DNA of 64,000 bases from Candidatus Ruminococcus equi (GCA_018065465.1 JAGHTC010000058.1:1-64000), one strand, 5' to 3'. Shown: positions 17,340 through 26,801, counted from the first letter of the stretch. The notes: generated by a model from the letters alone, not told the origin. Made by a program: numbers and translations.

Positions 17340-18548
17340 ATGGCTAAAAACGGAAATTTGGTTATTTTCAGAAATGATAACTGCAAAGATTTTGCACCCG
17401 CTGTTGCTACGGGTGACTTTGAGCCATTAAATAATTATTTCGTTTTTCCCGGCTTTTGCGATGTGCATGTGCATTTTCGTGAGCCGGGTTTTTCTTATAA
17501 AGAAACAATCCTTTCGGGTTCAAAAGCAGCCGCAAGAGGTGGATATACTTCTGTATGCACTATGCCGAACTTAAATCCCGTTCCCGATTCACTCGAAAAC
17601 TTAAACGTACAAAGACAGATTATTGAAAAAGACGCTGTGATTGATGTTTACCCCTACGGTGCTATTACTGTCGGACAAAAGGGCGAAGAACTTTCCGATA
17701 TGGAAAGTATGGCACAATATGTTATTGCTTTTTCCGATGACGGCAGGGGTGTTCAATCAGAAAAAATGATGCTAAATGCTATGGAAAGAGCAAAGAAACT
17801 CGGCAAAATAATCGTTGCCCATTGTGAAGATAACAGTCTGCTTTTCGGCGGTTATATTCATGACGGAATATACGCAAAAGAGCATAATCACAAAGGTATT
17901 TGTTCAGAAAGTGAATATGCACCTATAAAGCGTGATTTACTCCTTTGTGAAAAAACGGGCTGTGCATATCATGTGTGCCACATTTCGTGCAAGGAAAGTG
18001 TTGAATTGATAAGAAAAGCAAAATCTCTCGGAGTAAATGTTACCTGCGAAACCGCACCGCACTACCTTGTGCTTACTGAAAATGACCTTAAAGAAGACGG
18101 TAAGTTCAAGATGAACCCGCCTTTGCGTTCAATCGAAGACAGGAATGCACTGATAGAAGGCATTAAAGACGGCACAATTGATATGATAGCAACCGACCAC
18201 GCACCGCACAGTGCTGATGAAAAATCAAAAGGGTTAGCAAATTCTGCTTTCGGCATTGTCGGTATTGAAACAGCCTTCCCCCTGCTTTATACAAAACTTG
18301 TAAAAACCAACATCATCAGCCTTGAAAAGTTGATAGATTTGATTGCAATAAATCCGAGAAAGCGTTTTAACATTCCGTTTAATGATTCATACACCGTATG
18401 GAATCTTGATGAAGAATTTACGGTTAATCCCGAAGAATTTTTATCAAAAGGAAAGGCAACTCCGTTTGAGGGTGAAAAACTTTTCGGACGATGTGTTAAA
18501 ACCGTATTAGACGGTAAAGAAGTATATTCTATGTTAGGAGATAGATAA
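17340..18548 (+). CDS. pyrC: Dihydroorotase
   Basis: A 402-residue class I dihydroorotase that closes carbamoyl-aspartate to dihydroorotate. The metal site HxH appears as CDVHVHFREPGF (about 41-52). Other landmarks are GAITVGQKGEE, the histidine-bearing HCEDN and CHISCKESVE, and ATDHAPHS near residue 283. I chose ATG 17340, 6 nt after GGAGG and just after the attenuator; an in-frame GTG at 17235 would read through the terminator and has no SD. It is the first gene of the operon and lies 1 nt from the carB ATG. Confidence 0.95.
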   Translation: MAKNGNLVIFRNDNCKDFAPAVATGDFEPLNNYFVFPGFCDVHVHFREPGFSYKETILSGSKAAARGGYTSVCTMPNLNPVPDSLENLNVQRQIIEKDAVIDVYPYGAITVGQKGEELSDMESMAQYVIAFSDDGRGVQSEKMMLNAMERAKKLGKIIVAHCEDNSLLFGGYIHDGIYAKEHNHKGICSESEYAPIKRDLLLCEKTGCAYHVCHISCKESVELIRKAKSLGVNVTCETAPHYLVLTENDLKEDGKFKMNPPLRSIEDRNALIEGIKDGTIDMIATDHAPHSADEKSKGLANSAFGIVGIETAFPLLYTKLVKTNIISLEKLIDLIAINPRKRFNIPFNDSYTVWNLDEEFTVNPEEFLSKGKATPFEGEKLFGRCVKTVLDGKEVYSMLGDR

Positions 18549-18554
18549 AATGGC

Positions 18555-18565
18555 AAAAAAAAAAA
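18555..18565 (+). other. A11 tract that breaks the carB start frame
   Basis: An uninterrupted run of 11 A begins right after ATGGC at 18550. That ATG has a good SD (AGGAG 18536-18540). With 10 A the product would begin MAKKKDIKKVLIIGSGPIV, a textbook CarB N-terminus. With 11 A the frame gives MAKKKKISKKC and stops at TGA 18583-18585. Confidence 0.85.
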
Positions 18566-18577
18566 GATATCAAAAAA

Positions 18578-21500
18578 GTGCTGATTATCGGCTCTGGTCC
18601 TATCGTTATCGGTCAGGCGGCTGAATTTGACTACGCAGGCACACAGGCTTGTCTTGCACTAAAAGAAGAGGGATACGAAGTTATTCTTTGCAACTCCAAT
18701 CCCGCTACGATAATGACAGATACTTCAATCGCCGATAAGGTTTATATGGAGCCTCTTACTCTTGAATATATTGCAAAAATTCTACGATATGAGCGTCCCG
18801 ACGCTATCGTCCCCGGAATAGGCGGTCAAACAGGACTTAACCTTGCTATGCAACTTGAGAAAAAGGGCATTTTAAAAGAATGTGAAGTTGAACTTCTCGG
18901 CACTTCAAGCGAGAGCATAAAGAGAGCAGAAGACAGAGAACTTTTCAAAGAAATGTGTCAATCTATCGGCGAGCCTGTTATCCCGTCACAAATCACATAT
19001 AATCTTGAAGAAGCAAAGATTGCGGCAAAAGAAATCGGATATCCTGTTGTTTTGCGTCCTGCTTTTACCTTAGGCGGTACAGGCGGCGGCTTTGCTTACA
19101 ATGAAGAAGAACTTGTTGAAATCGGAATAAACGCTTTCAAACTTTCTCCTGTTAATCAGGTGCTTATTGAAAAAAGCGTTCGCGGTTACAAGGAAATCGA
19201 ATTTGAAGTTATGCGTGACGCAAATGATAACGCAATTACTATCTGCGGTATGGAAAATGTTGACCCTGTCGGCGTTCATACAGGCGATAGTATTGTTGTT
19301 GCTCCTATACTTTCACTCTCAGACAAAGACCTCAAAATGCTAAACGACAGTGCAATTAAAATTATTCGTGAACTGAAAATCGAGGGCGGATGTAATGTAC
19401 AGTTTGCTCTCAATCCTAACACAAGCGAATACTACCTTATCGAAGTAAATCCCCGAGTTTCGCGTTCGTCGGCACTTGCATCAAAAGCAAGCGGATACCC
19501 GATAGCAAGAGTAACGGCAAAAGTTGCTGTCGGCATGCTTCTATCTGAAATTGCGGTTGCAGGCGGTACTGCCGATAACGAGCCAAAACTTGACTACATT
19601 GTTGCAAAATTCCCCCGCTTCCCATTTGATAAATTTACTACCGCTTTGAACACACTCGGAACACAGATGAAGGCAACTGGCGAAGTTATGGGTATCGGCT
19701 CAAATCTTGAAGAATGTATGCTCAAATCCGTTCGTTCGTTGGAAACAGGTGTTTGTCACTTTTATCTTGAAAAATTCGACAGTTTTTCGGACGACGAACT
19801 CTATAAATATCTCGAAGAATTCAAGGCTGACAATGTCTATGCTGTATTTGAACTTTTGCGCAGAAATGCAGATATAAAGAAAATTCACGAAGTCACAATG
19901 ATTACCGAATTATTCCTTGAGTCTTTCAAAAAAATCGTTGATATGGAAAACACTTTGAAAAGCAATATCAACAATATTGAAGTTTTGAAAAGTGCAAAAG
20001 TTATGGGATTTTCGGATGAATATATCTCGACTCTTTGGAATGTTCCCGAAATTGATGTTTATAATATGAGAAAAGAAAACAGTATTGTTCCTGTATTTCG
20101 TATGGTTGACACCCTGCATACAGGTAAATATATTGCATATCTCTACTCATCTTACAGCGGTAAGAATGATTCACGATTAACAGACAAAAAGAAAATTGTT
20201 GTACTCGGTGCAGGTCCTATCCGTATCGGTCAAGGTGTTGAATTTGACTATTCAACCGTTCACGCTGTACAGACTATACGCAGAGCGGGATATGAAGCTA
20301 TTATCATCAACAACAACCCCGAAACGGTATCTACCGACTACACAACTGCCGACAAACTTTACTTTGAGCCGCTTACTCCCGAAGATGTTATGGCGATTAT
20401 CGACTTTGAAAACCCAATCGGCGTAATTGCATCACTGGGCGGACAGACGGCAATAAACCTTGCAAAACCGCTTTATGACCGCGGTGTAAAAATCATCGGT
20501 ACCGACTGTGATGCTATTGAGCGCGCAGAAAACCGCGACAGTTTTGAAAAGATACTTGATGAACTTAATATTCCACAACCGAAAGGTCAGGCTGTTACTA
20601 ACATTGAAGACGGTATCAAAGCCGCAAAAGAAATCGGCTATCCTGTTTTGGTTCGTCCGTCATTTGTTTTGGGCGGTCGTGCTATGCAGATTGTTGCAAA
20701 CGAAGAACAACTCCGTCACTACCTCAAAACCGCTGTTGAAATCGACACGGACAAGCCTGTTTTAGTTGATAAATATATCCAAGGAAAAGAAGTCGAAGTT
20801 GACGCAATCTGCGACTCGGTTGATGTTTTTGTACCCGGCATTATGGAACTTGTTGAAAGAACGGGTATCCACTCGGGCGACTCGATAAGCGTTTATCCGA
20901 CTTACAGTATCAGCGATAAAGTTAAGGGAATCATCCTGCAATATGCAAAGAAACTGGGACTTGGAATCGGTATTGTCGGACTTTACAACATTCAGTTTAT
21001 TGTAGACAAAAATGACGATGTATATATTATCGAAGTAAACCCGCGTTCATCAAGAACTGTTCCTTTCCTCTCGAAATCGACAGGATATTCTCTTGCAGAT
21101 ATCGCAACAGATGTTATCCTCGGAAAGACTTTGAAAGAACAGGGAATTTTCACACTTTATCCGCAGGAAAAAGAAAGATACTATGTAAAAGTACCGGTAT
21201 TTTCTTTCAATAAAATCAAAGGCCTTGATGCCTACCTTTCACCGGAAATGAAGTCAACAGGTGAAGCAATCGGTTACGATAACAAACTAAACCGTGCGCT
21301 ATTTAAAGCACTTCAGGCTTCGGGAACAAAAGTGAAAAAATACGGAACAGTACTTGCTACAATAGCAGATAAAGACAAAGAAGAAGCCTTACCGCTTATC
21401 AAAAGATTTTATAACCTCGGATTTAATATTCAGGCAACTACGGGTACAGCAAAGTTTCTTATTGACAACGGAGTAAAAACTCATGTGCTTTGCAAAATCA

Positions 21501-21724
21501 GCGATGAAAGCGAAGAAATTCCGAATGCCATTCGTCAGGGACATATCGCCTATCTTATCAACACAAGAGATTTTGCTTCAACTTCACAAGCAAGCGACGG
21601 TATGAAAATCCGCGGACTTGCTACCGAAAACAACACCACTATTTTTACCTCTCTTGATACGGTAAAAGTTCTTCTTGATGTTTTGGAAGAAACAACTCTC
21701 ACTATCTCAACAATAGATGCGTAA
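18578..21724 (+). CDS. carB: Carbamoyl-phosphate synthase large subunit
   Basis: The open frame covers 1048 residues from a GTG at 18578. It makes carbamoyl phosphate from bicarbonate, ATP and ammonia delivered by CarA. Two homologous ATP-grasp halves are visible: the first opens with IIGSGPIVIGQAAEFDY, the second at about residue 540 with VVLGAGPIRIGQGVEFDYS. A C-terminal MGS-like allosteric domain spans about 920-1048. The GTG has no SD. The likely true start, ATG 18550, is out of frame because of the 11-A tract, so about nine N-terminal residues are missing from this frame. carA is not adjacent. Confidence 0.93.
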   Translation: MLIIGSGPIVIGQAAEFDYAGTQACLALKEEGYEVILCNSNPATIMTDTSIADKVYMEPLTLEYIAKILRYERPDAIVPGIGGQTGLNLAMQLEKKGILKECEVELLGTSSESIKRAEDRELFKEMCQSIGEPVIPSQITYNLEEAKIAAKEIGYPVVLRPAFTLGGTGGGFAYNEEELVEIGINAFKLSPVNQVLIEKSVRGYKEIEFEVMRDANDNAITICGMENVDPVGVHTGDSIVVAPILSLSDKDLKMLNDSAIKIIRELKIEGGCNVQFALNPNTSEYYLIEVNPRVSRSSALASKASGYPIARVTAKVAVGMLLSEIAVAGGTADNEPKLDYIVAKFPRFPFDKFTTALNTLGTQMKATGEVMGIGSNLEECMLKSVRSLETGVCHFYLEKFDSFSDDELYKYLEEFKADNVYAVFELLRRNADIKKIHEVTMITELFLESFKKIVDMENTLKSNINNIEVLKSAKVMGFSDEYISTLWNVPEIDVYNMRKENSIVPVFRMVDTLHTGKYIAYLYSSYSGKNDSRLTDKKKIVVLGAGPIRIGQGVEFDYSTVHAVQTIRRAGYEAIIINNNPETVSTDYTTADKLYFEPLTPEDVMAIIDFENPIGVIASLGGQTAINLAKPLYDRGVKIIGTDCDAIERAENRDSFEKILDELNIPQPKGQAVTNIEDGIKAAKEIGYPVLVRPSFVLGGRAMQIVANEEQLRHYLKTAVEIDTDKPVLVDKYIQGKEVEVDAICDSVDVFVPGIMELVERTGIHSGDSISVYPTYSISDKVKGIILQYAKKLGLGIGIVGLYNIQFIVDKNDDVYIIEVNPRSSRTVPFLSKSTGYSLADIATDVILGKTLKEQGIFTLYPQEKERYYVKVPVFSFNKIKGLDAYLSPEMKSTGEAIGYDNKLNRALFKALQASGTKVKKYGTVLATIADKDKEEALPLIKRFYNLGFNIQATTGTAKFLIDNGVKTHVLCKISDESEEIPNAIRQGHIAYLINTRDFASTSQASDGMKIRGLATENNTTIFTSLDTVKVLLDVLEETTLTISTIDA

Positions 21725-21733
21725 GGAGTAAAT

Positions 21734-22468
21734 ATGAAAGACTCTGTATTTGAAATTTATGAAAACTTTCCCTTAACCGACGATGTTTTTCAAATGAAGT
21801 TAACAGGTGATGTGTCGGATATCACAACACCGGGACAGTTTATCAATATCAAAATTGATTCGCTTTATCTTCGCAGACCTATCTCGGTTTGTGGCAAGGA
21901 CGAAAACTCGGTTACGATTATCTACAAGGTTGTCGGCAAGGGTACGGAAATTCTATCTAAAATGCAAAAGGGAGAAAAATTATCTGTACTTACGGGACTT
22001 GGAAACGGATACGACACCTCACTTTCGGGGGAAACTCCCCTGCTTATCGGCGGCGGTGTCGGAGTGCCTCCGCTCTATCTTCTTGCAAAAGAACTTATAA
22101 AACAGAATAAGAAAGTCAGCGTTATACTCGGCTTTAATAAAAAATCGGAAGTTTTCTATGAAAATGAATTCAAGAAACTCGGGTGCGATGTATCTGTTAC
22201 CACGGTTGACGGCAGTTACGGAATAAAAGGTTTTGTCACAAACGCGATAAAGAATGGATACTCCTACTTTTACACCTGCGGTCCTGAGCCGATGCTCAAA
22301 GCAGTTTACAAAAGCACAGACACATCGGGACAATTCAGTTTTGAAGAAAGAATGGGATGCGGTTTCGGTGCTTGTATGGGATGTTCGTGCAAAACGATTA
22401 CAGGATACAAGCGAATTTGCAAAGACGGCCCTGTGCTTAAAAAGGAGGAAATACTATGGGAAGATTAG
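21734..22468 (+). CDS. pyrK: Dihydroorotate dehydrogenase electron-transfer subunit
   Basis: A 244-residue iron-sulfur flavoprotein that passes electrons from PyrD to NAD+. In order it has a ferredoxin-reductase-like FAD domain (LRRPISVC near residue 46), a nucleotide-binding domain (PLLIGGGVGVPPLYLLAKEL near 100), and a C-terminal [2Fe-2S] cluster site with four cysteines in GCGFGACMGCSCKT and ICKDGP. The SD AAGGAG is 9 nt after the carB stop. It overlaps pyrD by 13 nt, fitting the 1:1 PyrD-PyrK complex. Confidence 0.95.
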   Translation: MKDSVFEIYENFPLTDDVFQMKLTGDVSDITTPGQFINIKIDSLYLRRPISVCGKDENSVTIIYKVVGKGTEILSKMQKGEKLSVLTGLGNGYDTSLSGETPLLIGGGVGVPPLYLLAKELIKQNKKVSVILGFNKKSEVFYENEFKKLGCDVSVTTVDGSYGIKGFVTNAIKNGYSYFYTCGPEPMLKAVYKSTDTSGQFSFEERMGCGFGACMGCSCKTITGYKRICKDGPVLKKEEILWED

Positions 22469-23364
22469 AAGTTGACCTTTGCGGTATTACTCTTTCAAAT
22501 CCTGTAATACCCGCGTCGGGTACATTCGGATTCGGCTACGAATTTGCCGAAATTTTTGACATAAACAAACTCGGAACTTTCTCTTTCAAAGGAACTACAA
22601 AAGAATCTCGTTTCGGCAATCCCACTCCGAGAATTGCAGAATGCACTGCGGGTATGATAAATTCTGTCGGACTTCAAAATCCGGGTGTTGAAAAAGTTAT
22701 CAGCGAAGAACTGCCGAAGCTGAAAAAATGTTTTAATAAACCCGTCATGGCGAATGTCAGCGGTTTTTCTGTTGATGACTACGCCTACACCTGCGAAAAG
22801 CTTGACAAAGAAGAACAGGTCGGATGGCTTGAAGTCAACATCAGTTGCCCGAATGTTCATAACGGCGGTATGTCGTTTGGCACAAATCCAAATTCGGCAA
22901 GCGAAGTTGTCAAAGCGGTTAAAAAAGTTACCACAAAACCCGTTATCGTAAAACTTTCGCCGAATGTTACGGATATCGTATCAATTGCAAAAGCGTGTGA
23001 AGATGCAGGTGCTGACGGTATCAGCCTTATAAATACTTTGCTCGGTATGAGAATTGACCTAAAGACAAAGAAACCTGTTATTGCAAATACAATGGGCGGT
23101 TTTTCGGGGCCTGCTATCTTCCCTGTTGCACTTAGAATGGTTTACCAGGTTGCAAAGGCTGTTAATATTCCCGTTGTCGGAATGGGCGGTGTATCAAGTG
23201 CGGAAGATGTTATCGAAATGATGCTTGCGGGTGCTACCGCTGTTGAAGTCGGGGCTGCTAATCTTATTAACCCTACCGCTTCACTTGAAATAATAAATAA
23301 TCTTGAATCAACAATGGACAAGTACAACATAAATAATTTAAAAGATATTATAGGAGGAGTTTAA
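22456..23364 (+). CDS. pyrD: Dihydroorotate dehydrogenase, class 1B catalytic subunit
   Basis: A 302-residue FMN TIM-barrel enzyme that oxidises dihydroorotate to orotate. Landmarks are the N-terminal NPVIPASGTFGFG, the catalytic-loop region VNISCPNVHNGG (the Cys acts as base in class 1 enzymes), and the FMN-phosphate loops VGMGGVSSAEDV and VEVGAANL near the C-terminus. The adjacent pyrK shows that it is the NAD+-linked class 1B type. The SD AAAGGAGG lies inside pyrK. Confidence 0.96.
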   Translation: MGRLEVDLCGITLSNPVIPASGTFGFGYEFAEIFDINKLGTFSFKGTTKESRFGNPTPRIAECTAGMINSVGLQNPGVEKVISEELPKLKKCFNKPVMANVSGFSVDDYAYTCEKLDKEEQVGWLEVNISCPNVHNGGMSFGTNPNSASEVVKAVKKVTTKPVIVKLSPNVTDIVSIAKACEDAGADGISLINTLLGMRIDLKTKKPVIANTMGGFSGPAIFPVALRMVYQVAKAVNIPVVGMGGVSSAEDVIEMMLAGATAVEVGAANLINPTASLEIINNLESTMDKYNINNLKDIIGGV

Positions 23365-23365
23365 T

Positions 23366-24064
23366 ATGGGCAAAGATGTTATAGTCGCTTGCGATTTTGC
23401 AAGTGCTAAACAAACTTTTGATTTTCTTGACAAGTTTTCGGGAAGAAAGCCTTTCGTCAAAATCGGTATGGAACTTTTCTATGCAGAAGGTCCAAGCATT
23501 GTAAAAGAAATCAAAAAGAGAGGTCACAAGATTTTCCTCGACCTCAAACTTCACGACATTCCGAATACAGTAAAAAAATCTATGGCGGTATTATCTAACC
23601 TCGATGTAGATATATGTAACCTTCACGCAGGCGGAACAATCAATATGATGAAAGCAGCCCTTGAAGGATTGACAAGAGAAGACGGCACACGCCCGCTACT
23701 TATCGCCGTTACTCAACTTACTTCCACCGACCAGGAGTCTATGGAAAAAGATTTGCTCATCAAAGAGCCTATCGACAAGGTTGTTATGCACTACGCAAAA
23801 AACGCAAAGGACGCAGGACTCGACGGCGTTGTATGTTCGCCGCTTGAAGCACAGAAGGTGCATGATATCTGCGGAAAAGATTTTCTCACCGTTACCCCCG
23901 GTGTTCGCTTTGCAGACGGTGATATCGGCGACCAAAAGCGCGTTATGACACCAGCACAGGCAAAAGAAATCGGCTCTGACTATATCGTAGTCGGCAGACC
24001 GATTACAGCAGCAGAAAACCCTGTTGCGGCTTATGAACGCTGTATCAAAGAATTTTTAGATTAA
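23366..24064 (+). CDS. pyrF: Orotidine 5'-phosphate decarboxylase
   Basis: A 232-residue decarboxylase giving UMP from OMP. The catalytic Lys/Asp array is visible in FLDLKLHDIPNTV (about 60-72), and the phosphate-binding C-terminal motif is DYIVVGRPITAAENP (about 205-219). Length is normal for the group I family. The start codon follows the pyrD stop by 1 nt, with GGAGG inside the pyrD end. Confidence 0.96.
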   Translation: MGKDVIVACDFASAKQTFDFLDKFSGRKPFVKIGMELFYAEGPSIVKEIKKRGHKIFLDLKLHDIPNTVKKSMAVLSNLDVDICNLHAGGTINMMKAALEGLTREDGTRPLLIAVTQLTSTDQESMEKDLLIKEPIDKVVMHYAKNAKDAGLDGVVCSPLEAQKVHDICGKDFLTVTPGVRFADGDIGDQKRVMTPAQAKEIGSDYIVVGRPITAAENPVAAYERCIKEFLD

Positions 24065-24077
24065 GGAGATAGATACT

Positions 24078-24716
24078 ATGGATTACAAAAAACTTATTGC
24101 AAAAGATTTGCTGAAAATCAAGGCTGTATTTTTCAGCCCCGACAAGCCTTTTACTTGGGCAAGCGGAATTAAAAGCCCTGTTTACTGTGATAATCGTCTT
24201 ACACTTACCGCGCCGGATGTAAGAACTGATGTCGAAAACGGACTTGCACAACTTATTAAAGAAAATTATTCCGATGCAGAAGTGCTTATGGGTACTTCAA
24301 CCGCAGGTATTGCCCACGCCGCAATCACAGGTCACATTATGGGACTTCCGATGGGATATGTTCGCTCGGGTGCAAAAGACCACGGCAGACAAAACCAAAT
24401 CGAGGGTAAACTCGAAAAAGGTCAAAAGGTTGTCGTTGTTGAAGACCTTATTTCTACAGGCGGCTCTGTTCTTGAAGTTGTAAATGTTCTTCGCAAAGCA
24501 GGTGCAGAGGTGCTCGGCATTGTTTCAATATTCACCTACGGTATGCAAAAAGGTCTTGACAGAATGGCTGATGCAAATGTCAAGAACATCTCTCTTACCG
24601 ACTTTGATACAATCGCGGTTGTTGCCGCAGAAGAAGGATATATCAAACAAGAAGACATCAAGAGACTTATCGCATTTAGGAACAATCCTTCTGACGAATC
24701 TTGGATAGGAGCATAA
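24078..24716 (+). CDS. pyrE: Orotate phosphoribosyltransferase
   Basis: A 212-residue enzyme that transfers phosphoribosyl from PRPP to orotate, giving OMP. The PRPP-binding motif is [14 protein letters not shown] (about 118-131), and the flexible catalytic loop with [12 protein letters not shown] lies near 100. The orotate-contact region [16 protein letters not shown] is near residue 24. The SD AAGGAGA precedes the ATG. It sits 13 nt after pyrF and 1 nt before pyrB. Confidence 0.96.
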   Translation: MDYKKLIAKDLLKIKAVFFSPDKPFTWASGIKSPVYCDNRLTLTAPDVRTDVENGLAQLIKENYSDAEVLMGTSTAGIAHAAITGHIMGLPMGYVRSGAKDHGRQNQIEGKLEKGQKVVVVEDLISTGGSVLEVVNVLRKAGAEVLGIVSIFTYGMQKGLDRMADANVKNISLTDFDTIAVVAAEEGYIKQEDIKRLIAFRNNPSDESWIGA

Positions 24717-24717
24717 T

Positions 24718-25641
24718 ATGAAAAGTGTCATAGATATTGTCGACCTGTCACCGGAAGACATCGACGAACTTATACAAACCTCGCTTGATATAATTGATAA
24801 TCCGCAAAAGTACGCTCATATCTGCGACGGCAAAAAACTTGCTACACTCTTTTTTGAACCGTCAACAAGAACGAGAATGAGTTTTGAGGCGGCTATGTAC
24901 GAACTCGGCGGTCATGTTATTTCAATGTCGAGTGCGGCATCTTCTTCTGCAGCAAAGGGCGAAAGTGTTGCAGATACAGCGAAAGTTGTGTCTTGTTATG
25001 CCGATATCATCGCCATGCGCCATCCTAAAGAAGGTGCGGCTTTGGTAGCGGCTAACAACGCTGATGTTCCGCTTATCAACGCGGGCGACGGCGGACACTG
25101 TCACCCGACACAGACAACAGCGGACTTGCTTACAATCTACCGTGAGAAAGGTCGTTTTGATAACCTTACTATCGGTCTTTGCGGTGACCTTAAATTCGGC
25201 AGAACTGTTCATTCGCTCATCAACGCTCTTGCAAGATATAAGAATATAAATTTCGTTCTTATTTCTCCAATAGAATTAAAACTTCCGAGTTATGTCAAAA
25301 AAGATGTTTTGAGAAAGAACAATATTCCCTATGAACAGACAACCGACCTTGAAGGCTCAATCGGAAAACTTGACATTTTATATATGACAAGAGTACAGCG
25401 TGAGCGTTTCTTCAACGAAGAAGATTATTTAAGGCTCAAAGACAGTTATATACTTACTAAAGAAAAACTCAAAAATGCAAAATCCGACCTTTCGATTTTG
25501 CACCCCTTGCCCAGAGTTAACGAAATCAGCGTTGAGATTGACTCTGACCCGCGTGCGTGCTACTTCAAGCAGGCACTTAACGGAAAATATATGCGTATGG
25601 CACTGATACTCAAATTATTAGAGGAGGCAGGCACAATATGA
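24718..25641 (+). CDS. pyrB: Aspartate carbamoyltransferase catalytic subunit
   Basis: A 307-residue catalytic chain joining carbamoyl phosphate and aspartate. The carbamoyl-phosphate site [12 protein letters not shown] lies at about 46-57; the Ser-Lys loop ([12 protein letters not shown]) is near 78; the HPLPR motif is near 262. The downstream pyrI overlaps by 4 nt, so the enzyme is predicted to be the allosteric PyrB-PyrI type. Confidence 0.97.
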   Translation: MKSVIDIVDLSPEDIDELIQTSLDIIDNPQKYAHICDGKKLATLFFEPSTRTRMSFEAAMYELGGHVISMSSAASSSAAKGESVADTAKVVSCYADIIAMRHPKEGAALVAANNADVPLINAGDGGHCHPTQTTADLLTIYREKGRFDNLTIGLCGDLKFGRTVHSLINALARYKNINFVLISPIELKLPSYVKKDVLRKNNIPYEQTTDLEGSIGKLDILYMTRVQRERFFNEEDYLRLKDSYILTKEKLKNAKSDLSILHPLPRVNEISVEIDSDPRACYFKQALNGKYMRMALILKLLEEAGTI

Positions 25642-26063
25642 ATATAGACTCAATCCAAAACGGTATTGTTATTGACCATATTACCGCAGGCTACGGTATG
25701 AAACTTTATGAGCTTCTGCACCTCGATAATGTTGATGCTTCGGTTGCTATCATCAAAAATGCAACAAGCAAAAAGATAGGTAAAAAAGATATCATCAAAA
25801 TTGATGCAGATATTTCCATAGACCTTGATGTTATCGGCTATGTTGACCCGCAGGCTACTGTAAACATTATCAAAGACGGCGTGAAAGTCAACAAATATTC
25901 AATTGAGATGCCAAGGCAGTTGACAGATGTAATTAAGTGCAAAAACCCGCGTTGCATCACTCAAACTGAGCAGGAACTCAAACATATCTTCCACCTTACT
26001 GATGAAAAGAAAGGGATTTATCGCTGTATTTACTGCGAAACACAGGCTGATAAAAACGGATAA
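25638..26063 (+). CDS. pyrI: Aspartate carbamoyltransferase regulatory subunit
   Basis: A 141-residue regulatory chain. The N-terminal allosteric nucleotide-binding domain (about 1-95) is followed by a zinc domain with the four ligands CKNPRC (about 99-104) and CIYC (about 130-133), which contact the catalytic trimers. It gives feedback control by CTP/UTP at the protein level, in addition to leader control of the operon. It overlaps pyrB by 4 nt; a terminator follows. Confidence 0.95.
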   Translation: MNIDSIQNGIVIDHITAGYGMKLYELLHLDNVDASVAIIKNATSKKIGKKDIIKIDADISIDLDVIGYVDPQATVNIIKDGVKVNKYSIEMPRQLTDVIKCKNPRCITQTEQELKHIFHLTDEKKGIYRCIYCETQADKNG

Positions 26064-26067
26064 AATT

Positions 26068-26101
26068 AACGCCGAAAACCTTTTGGGTTTTCGGCGTTTT
26101 A
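26068..26101. terminator. Terminator of the pyr operon
   Basis: A perfect 13-bp stem (AACGCCGAAAACC/GGTTTTCGGCGTT) followed by TT. Read on the minus strand it ends in AATTTTA, so it can also terminate the toxin gene. Confidence 0.85.
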
Positions 26102-26117
26102 CAATGAATTTGAAATT

Positions 26118-26435
26118 TTATTCTTGTTTTCCAAACAGTATTTCAATATAGTTTCGTCCACCGTATAAAACACGAACAATATATACTGTATCGTTTTCTA
26201 CACGATAAAATGATAAATAGTTCTCACAAACAAGATAGCGATAATTAGTCTCAATATTTATAACAGAAGAAATAGGATTTCCTATATTTGGAAAATCAGA
26301 AAGAGTTTTAATTCTTTCAATAATTTTTCGTATAGTATTATCGGCAGCAAGCGGATTTTCAAGTTCTTGTGAAATATATTCACTGATTTCTCGCAAATCG
26401 CGCAAAGATTCCGGTGAAAACTTAATCTCTGCCAT
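26118..26435 (-). CDS. RelE/ParE-family toxin
   Basis: A 105-residue RelE/ParE-superfamily protein. The N-terminus (IKFSPESLRDLREISEYIS) and the C-terminal strands (VYIVRVLYGGRNYIEIL) match the family fold. It could inhibit DNA gyrase (ParE-like) or cleave mRNA (RelE-like); the sequence does not decide. Its ATG follows the antitoxin TAA directly (0 nt), so translation is coupled. Confidence 0.87.
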   Translation of the reverse strand: MAEIKFSPESLRDLREISEYISQELENPLAADNTIRKIIERIKTLSDFPNIGNPISSVINIETNYRYLVCENYLSFYRVENDTVYIVRVLYGGRNYIEILFGKQE

Positions 26436-26681
26436 TTATACACCAAGCTTTCCGACAGCATCATCAAAAGAAATCCAACCGTCTTTTTGGGCAGATTCCT
26501 CACCCTTTGACAATTCACTAAACAGGCGTAAAGTAGCTTTTGCTTTGTCAAATTCATCAATATCAATGATAACATATTTTCCTCTGCCGTTTTTTGTTAA
26601 ATAGACAGGTTCACCCTCAGCGATTTCACGGAGAACCTCGTTGTAATTTCGCAAGTCGGAAACAGGCTTTATATTCGGCAT
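26436..26681 (-). CDS. Phd/YefM-family antitoxin
   Basis: An 81-residue antitoxin. The N-terminal Phd/YefM DNA-binding dimer domain reads PVSDLRNYNEVLREI then EPVYLTKNGRGKYVIIDI, and the C-terminal helix would wrap the toxin. It probably represses its own promoter; an inverted repeat overlaps the -10. The SD AGGAGGTG lies before the ATG. It is the first gene of the two-gene operon. Confidence 0.9.
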   Translation of the reverse strand: MPNIKPVSDLRNYNEVLREIAEGEPVYLTKNGRGKYVIIDIDEFDKAKATLRLFSELSKGEESAQKDGWISFDDAVGKLGV

Positions 26682-26704
26682 AACAGCACCTCCTAAATAT
26701 CGTT

Positions 26705-26739
26705 GTTATTATTATAACATAATTATTCGTAAAATTCAA
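26705..26739 (-). promoter_or_regulatory. Promoter and likely operator of the toxin-antitoxin pair
   Basis: On the minus strand TTGAAT, a 17-nt spacer and TATAAT (26711-26739). The inverted repeat GTTAT-N4-ATAAC (26705-26718) overlaps the -10, where Phd/YefM antitoxins usually bind. Confidence 0.65.
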
Positions 26740-26776
26740 CTTAAAATTCTGAAATTCTTAAATAGCAAAGATAAAA

Positions 26777-26801
26777 AAGATATAATCGAGCTTTATATCT
26801 T
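26777..26801 (-). terminator. Terminator after the tRNA-Ala remnant
   Basis: An 8-bp stem (AAGATATA/TATATCTT, loop of 9) followed on the minus strand by a T-run. It now serves the GNAT gene, but its position directly after an encoded CCA suggests it was the tRNA's own terminator. Confidence 0.65.
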
